Shown piece after piece: positions 59,639 through 64,000 of a stretch of DNA of 64,000 bases (position 1 is its first letter; each line of letters begins with the position of its first letter). Under the pieces are notes generated by a model. The model made no database searches, had not been told where the DNA came from, and saw only the letters and a list, made by a program, of their open reading frames with translations. A program made the translations under genes and the position numbers. Source of the stretch: Thereva unica (taxonomy: Eukaryota > Arthropoda > Insecta > Diptera > Therevidae); contig OX465283.1 in assembly GCA_949987705.1 (NCBI GenBank), positions 94,909,813 to 94,973,812 on the forward strand, given 5' to 3'.

Positions 59639-62488
59639 CTAGGTAGAAGAAGAGGAAGAAGATAGAAAGAGAGAAGCTTGTCTTCTGAAGGCTCTGGCTG
59701 TGCCTATTCTTTGAATAGAATTCGGAAGATTATTCCAGAGTCGGAGGGAGTGCACAAAGAAAGAACGACTACCAATTAGGGAATGATGTGCGGGAATGAG
59801 AAATTTAATTGAGCGCAGGGATTGGAGAGGCGTGAGGAAGTCAGAAAGGTAGGGAGGGCTCTTGGCGTAGAAAGCTTTATGCAGGAGGACCAAAGCCATG
59901 ATGTCAATAAAGCGAAAGATGCCACAACCCAACAAGGAGTTTGGAAACCAGACACATGATCAGATCTTCTCAGGTTGTAAATGAACCTTAAGCAATCATT
60001 AAATGCAACTTTGAGACGCTGACGACAGGATGAGTCGAACGATATGTATATGAGAGACCCGTAGAGAAAGTGTGGCAGGATGAGGGACTTAACAAGCTTG
60101 AACCGGATAGATGAGGATAAAAGACTGGAATAGAGCCAAAGTTTGCGTAATGTTCCATATATCTTTGAGAGCATAAGTGAAACGTGTTTGCAACAAGAGA
60201 GTTTGGAGTTGATAACAATTCCAAGATTATTGACACAGTCAACAACGGGAAGCGAAATATTATTGAGTAGAAGAGACGAAACGTTTCCAAGGGACAGAGA
60301 GCGACGAGTAAGGAACAGAACTTGGGATTTATTAGGATTTAATTTAAGGAAATTTAAGGAGCACCATTCATTAATTCGGGATAATGTACTATTGAATTCC
60401 GAAATACATTGTTCGATCTGGTTAGGATTACATGAAGTATACAGCTGGAGATCATCAGCATAAAGATGGAAGGAGCAATTATGGATAACAGTAGGAAGAT
60501 CATTAACATACAGCGAAAAGAGAAGGGGACCAAGTACAGAGCCTTGCGGAACTCCAAGGGACACAGGTAGGAATGAGGATACAGCATTGTTAAGGCGAAC
60601 ACATTGAAGCCTATTAAGAAGAAAGGAAGCGAAGAGTCGAATGGCAGAAGAGGAAAAGTGATAGAGTCGGCTAAGTTTGGAGAGCAGAAGGGAGTGAACC
60701 ACAGAATCAAATGCCTTAGAGAAATCTAAAAGGACCAGTACGGCAATGTCACCAATGTCGAGCGCAGAACGCAAATCAGTCGTTACCTTTAATACTACCG
60801 TTTCACAACTATGGGATCTACGGAAGCCAGACTGATATTTAGAGAGGAGGTTGTTAGACTCAAGATATCGTAGTACTTGTATATAGAGGACTTTTTCAAA
60901 GGCTTTGGCGAGAAAAGGAAGAATACTGATGGGACGAAAATCAGTTATGTCAACGGGAGGCGATTTTTTAGGTAAAGGAATCACTATGGCTTTTTTCCAA
61001 AGCGACGGAACTTGAGAAGTTGTCAAGCAGTAATTGAAGATATGCGTTATAATTTCTGCGATTAGTGGCGATAGAAGCTTAAGAAAACGGGGAGATAGAT
61101 TATCGCAGCCAATGCTATTTGAAGAGATGGAAAGTAATATCTCAAGAACTTCAGGTGTGTCAACACAACGAAAACTAAAACCATCAGAACTAAGTAGGTC
61201 AAGGGGAAGAAGATCAGAAGAGGAAGTAGGATCAGATGGAGATTGAATAAAAGATGCATTGATGAGGTTTACATCAGCATCAAACGGGATGGCCACAGGA
61301 GCATGGATGCCCAGCGAACGAAGATTGGACCAGAGTTTTTTAGAATTTAAATTGGGATCAAGCTTGCGGGAATAATACTCACGCTTTGCAGACTTAACCT
61401 TACTGTTGATAAGGTTGCGGAGCAGTTTGTAGTCATTACGGTACTTAAGTATCCTAGTCCTACGATAACGTCTGTACATGAACTCACGCTGAATTATTAA
61501 GTCGCGGATTTCCCGCGAAAACCAAGGACACGGTAAGGAGGGATAGCGTCTTCTTGTGATAATCGGTACACATTGGTCATAACCTGATTAAATGAATGAG
61601 GTCAGAATATCAACTTTTGTGTCAACAGAAGTTGTGTTGTAGATATCACTCCACGGTATAGAGGAGGCGACTTCAGAAAGCCGGTCTAAATTGATGTTAT
61701 TATAGTCGCGATATGAAAATGAAGAAGACGCAGAAGAGGGAAGGAAAGCAAAACGAAGGGAGAGGAATAATATATCATGGTCAAGAAAGCTGGGAGGTGA
61801 AATTTGATTGTATTTTAGTATTGAATCAGTGGAGGTAACGCATAGAACATCAAGTAAGGACGGGTTTTGGCAGTTCAGAAATGTTGGAAGATGATTTAAA
61901 ATATGCAAATCCAGAGATTCAAGGAAATATGTATCTAAAAGTATTCACACGTATGTTATCCTTCAACAGATCAACATTAAAATCACCAGCAACAATTACA
62001 TTCTCATAGTGGTGAGAGAGGCTCGAAACAAGATTGTAGAACTCAACAGCAACATCAGGATTGAAAACATTAGGGGGACAGTATACACTTATCACTACAC
62101 ATTTGTCATAAGCGGACTTTATTTCAACCGCAATAAATTCAAATTGCGATCCAGTGGACCTGCCAACTACTTTAGACGAAACCGAAGATTTAACATAAAT
62201 TGCAACACCACCACCGGTACGACTAACACGATCATTGCGATGCAACGAGAAATGAGGAAGGGATACAAAAGATGAAGGAATTTCTGGTTTCAACCAAGTT
62301 TCACTTACAAGAATAACATGCAATTTAGTATTTTGGAACATATAACTTAACTCATCCATTTTATTTTTCAAACTCCTAGCATTCATAACGCACATGTTCA
62401 GCCCAGAGGAGGAGGAACAAATGACATTAAGCAGCGTTCCTTCACTGTGCACTCTATTGGCAAAATGAATAGTACGAGTAAATAGCAC
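59639..62488 (-). pseudogene. CR1-like ORF2: endonuclease and RT
   Basis: Endonuclease (62400-61919: NARSLKNKMDELSYMF, VSETWLKPEIPSS, GGGVAIYVKSSVSSK, AGDFNVDLL), a frameshift near 61915, then SFLDHDILFLSL. A TAA stop at 61588 is in frame. RT follows (61479-59776: NSIGCDNLSPRFLKLL, DFRPISILPFLAKAFEK, LLDFSKAFDSVVHSLLL, GVPQGSVLGPLLFSLYVNDL, YADDLQLYTSC). A frameshift near 59940 leads to the final SLRLWNNLPNSIQ tail. YADD and DFSKAFD are intact. Confidence 0.92.
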
Positions 62489-62775
62489 GACACATAACCA
62501 CGAGCACAGAAGCAGCCATGAAGAGAAATTTTGAAGAGAAAGAGAAAAGAATTAAAGTAAAGATAGAAAATATAGGATAAAGAGGAACTGGTAGGGATTG
62601 TTCGAGGATAAGGAAGATACAATAGTGAGAAAATTTAACAATTAAAAGTTGTTTAAAAGAAAAAATAATATAACTAGACTTAAATGGAATAAATGTAAAA
62701 AGAAAGCTAGAACTATAGATAAAATAAAATATACATATTATTAAAACTAATACGTCACGCTGCATATCCAAACCC

Positions 62776-63299
62776 TCATAGAGAAGAGCCGCAGTCGCCG
62801 AGATTTGCTTCCAGAAAATGGTCCAACGCATCAGCAGACGTTATTTTTAAAAAAGGTCCATCCTTAATTCTCCTAATATAAACAATACCACGCCTTGACG
62901 AAACGGAATGAATAATTTTCCGCACTTTTAATTTGACAGCAGCTCTAAATATTGTCTGATTATTTTTCGACAAGCTCTCAGCGGCAAAAATTTTAGCGGA
63001 GCTTTTGAAGCTGGGACTAATTTGGTTTAAACTAACCCCACCTGCTCGATAAAATTTTCTCAAAAACTCTGTTTTCTCATTAAAACATGAGAATTTCACA
63101 ATGAGTCGAGATCTCTTTCTTCCTTCGATGTTGTCTTCACCTTTGCCGCTGCTGTCAGCACCAACGAAAAATCCCCTCGAATACGCCGACAATTCATGTC
63201 CTATATGGGATGAATATAGTTCTGTCGCAAAACGAACCGGCAATTCGCCATCGGCTGTGATGCAAATGTTCACCACTCCATCTGGGGGAGTACCGATGT
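62776..63299 (-). pseudogene. CR1-like ORF1, C-terminal part
   Basis: Truncated at its 5' end where it joins LOA sequence. Contains SRLIVKFSCFNEKTEFLRKF, then NQTIFRAAVKLKVRKIIHSVSSRRGIVYIRR, a coiled/basic pattern resembling the ORF1 C-terminal domain of CR1-type elements that recalls baculovirus FP25K-like proteins. Likely nucleic-acid binding. Confidence 0.65.
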
Positions 63300-64000
63300 A
63301 AACCAAAGGGGTGAGTGTCTTCTAGAATTTATCGTTACGAATAACATAGATATTGCAAATAGAGGATGCAAACCCACTTTTATCACTGCTAGTAGAAAGG
63401 AGGTGCTGGACCTCACCTTCACGAGCAGGCTTTTATCCGACAGGATTGAAAACTGGCGTGTTCTGGACGAGGCCTCACTGTCGGATCATCTGCACATTAG
63501 ATTTGACATTGTGGGCCTTCCACATATCCGCGCCTCTTCTTTGGTTCCTAAGAAAACCAACTGGTCTAAGTTTCAGGGGCTTGTGGCCTCGAAATCACAC
63601 CAGCTTGCGGCTTCTATCAGCTCAGTGTATGAACTGGAGAATGCGGCCACGCAGCTTACTGACGTGCTGATCTCTTCCTACCATGACAGCAACACTGTCT
63701 CTTCCTTTCAGTCATCGCGAAAGGTGCCCTGGTGGAATGACAGGTTAGCTGCAATGCGTAGAGATGTTAGCAGATTGTTCAATAGAGCAAAACACACCGG
63801 GTATTGGGATGAATATAGGTTCACCCTAAGAGCCTATAACAAGGAGTTGAGACGTTCCAAAAGGATTGCCTGTCGGAAACACTGTGAGAGCATTCAGACT
63901 CTATCAGAGGCGACTAGACTCCAAAAGCTACTTTCCAAAAACTCCTTCAACGGAGTGGGCCTTCTCAAAAAGGAGGATGGCTCCTACACCTCTAACCTTG
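63300..64000 (+). pseudogene. LOA endonuclease end and pre-RT region (plus copy)
   Basis: Reads RGECLLEFIVTNNIDIANRG, RKEVLDLTFTSRLL, SLSDHLHIRFD, then KVPWWNDRLAAMRRDVSRLF and RSKRIACRKHCESI. The SDH residues of the endonuclease are present. The frame continues to the window edge, so RT lies beyond. Confidence 0.88.

Larger units (their letters stand above)
59403..63299 (-). mobile_element. CR1-like non-LTR element, 5'-truncated in ORF1
   Basis: The 3' end is a (TAA)6-type microsatellite tail (59403-59422 on the plus strand). ORF1 and ORF2 read on the minus strand. No target duplication was found; instead 75-90 bp of LOA coding (including the DANAHH catalytic stretch seen in the other LOA copy) are missing at the junction. 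Confidence 0.85.
53001..64000 (+). mobile_element. Plus-strand LOA element, interrupted twice and running off the window
   Basis: ORF1 at 53614-55062 and the ORF2 endonuclease start (about 55150-55242) are followed, after a minus-strand LOA insertion, by more endonuclease (59100-59402). After a CR1-like insertion the endonuclease end and pre-RT region follow (63300-64000). The reading frame is kept across the first insertion. The second insertion is associated with loss of target sequence. Confidence 0.85.

Overview
The window looks like a gene-poor, repeat-dense stretch of an insect nuclear genome, most likely a fly. The evidence is a single-copy host gene with short AT-rich introns that reads as the insect LRRK-type kinase (Lrrk), a P-element-like THAP transposase relic, and a mix of BEL/Pao, gypsy, Jockey, LOA, RTE, CR1-like, hAT, PIF/Harbinger and Helitron-like elements. 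A non-drosophilid fly such as a tephritid fits, but species cannot be fixed from sequence reading alone.

Layout. 0.5-2.0 kb: a TA-flanked foldback element with a second inverted-repeat element inside it. 2.6-4.9 kb: a decayed P-like transposase (minus). 4.9-9.8 kb: a mosaic of RTE, LOA and CR1/Jockey-like non-LTR fragments. 10.7-30.4 kb: one old BEL/Pao element (minus), split by a gypsy element (11.3-17.9 kb, 4-bp TSD), a Jockey-clade element (19.9-26.0 kb, 15-bp TSD), an inverted-repeat element (26.8-27.3 kb) and an LTR-like unit (27.5-29.1 kb, 4-bp TSD). Its primer binding site carries an unusually long tRNA-Phe-derived sequence.

32.1-37.1 kb: the host gene Lrrk (minus). Thirteen exons can be read with consistent phases, from the COR domain through the kinase to the C-terminal beta-propeller region and stop codon. 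The 5' half (Roc, LRR) is not in the window, so either the upstream intron exceeds 26.9 kb or the locus is rearranged. A short plus-strand reading frame (37.5-37.7 kb) may be a second host gene.

38.0-40.4 kb: CR1-like relic carrying a tRNA-derived SINE. 41.2-46.4 kb: an inverted-repeat element hosting a 4.4-kb hAT element with a long uninterrupted transposase, itself carrying a Tc1-type MITE. 46.4-47.1 kb: a foldback repeat. 47.3-52.1 kb: a Helitron-like element with about twelve 118-bp tandem units, split by a two-gene PIF/Harbinger element. 53.0-64.0 kb: a plus-strand LOA element broken first by a minus-strand LOA (11-bp TSD) and then by a minus-strand CR1-like element that removed part of its target.

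Except for Lrrk and possibly the small gene at 37.5 kb, essentially everything is transposon-derived. Most element genes carry frameshifts or stops. The apparently most intact ones are the hAT transposase, the Harbinger MADF gene and the Jockey ORF1.
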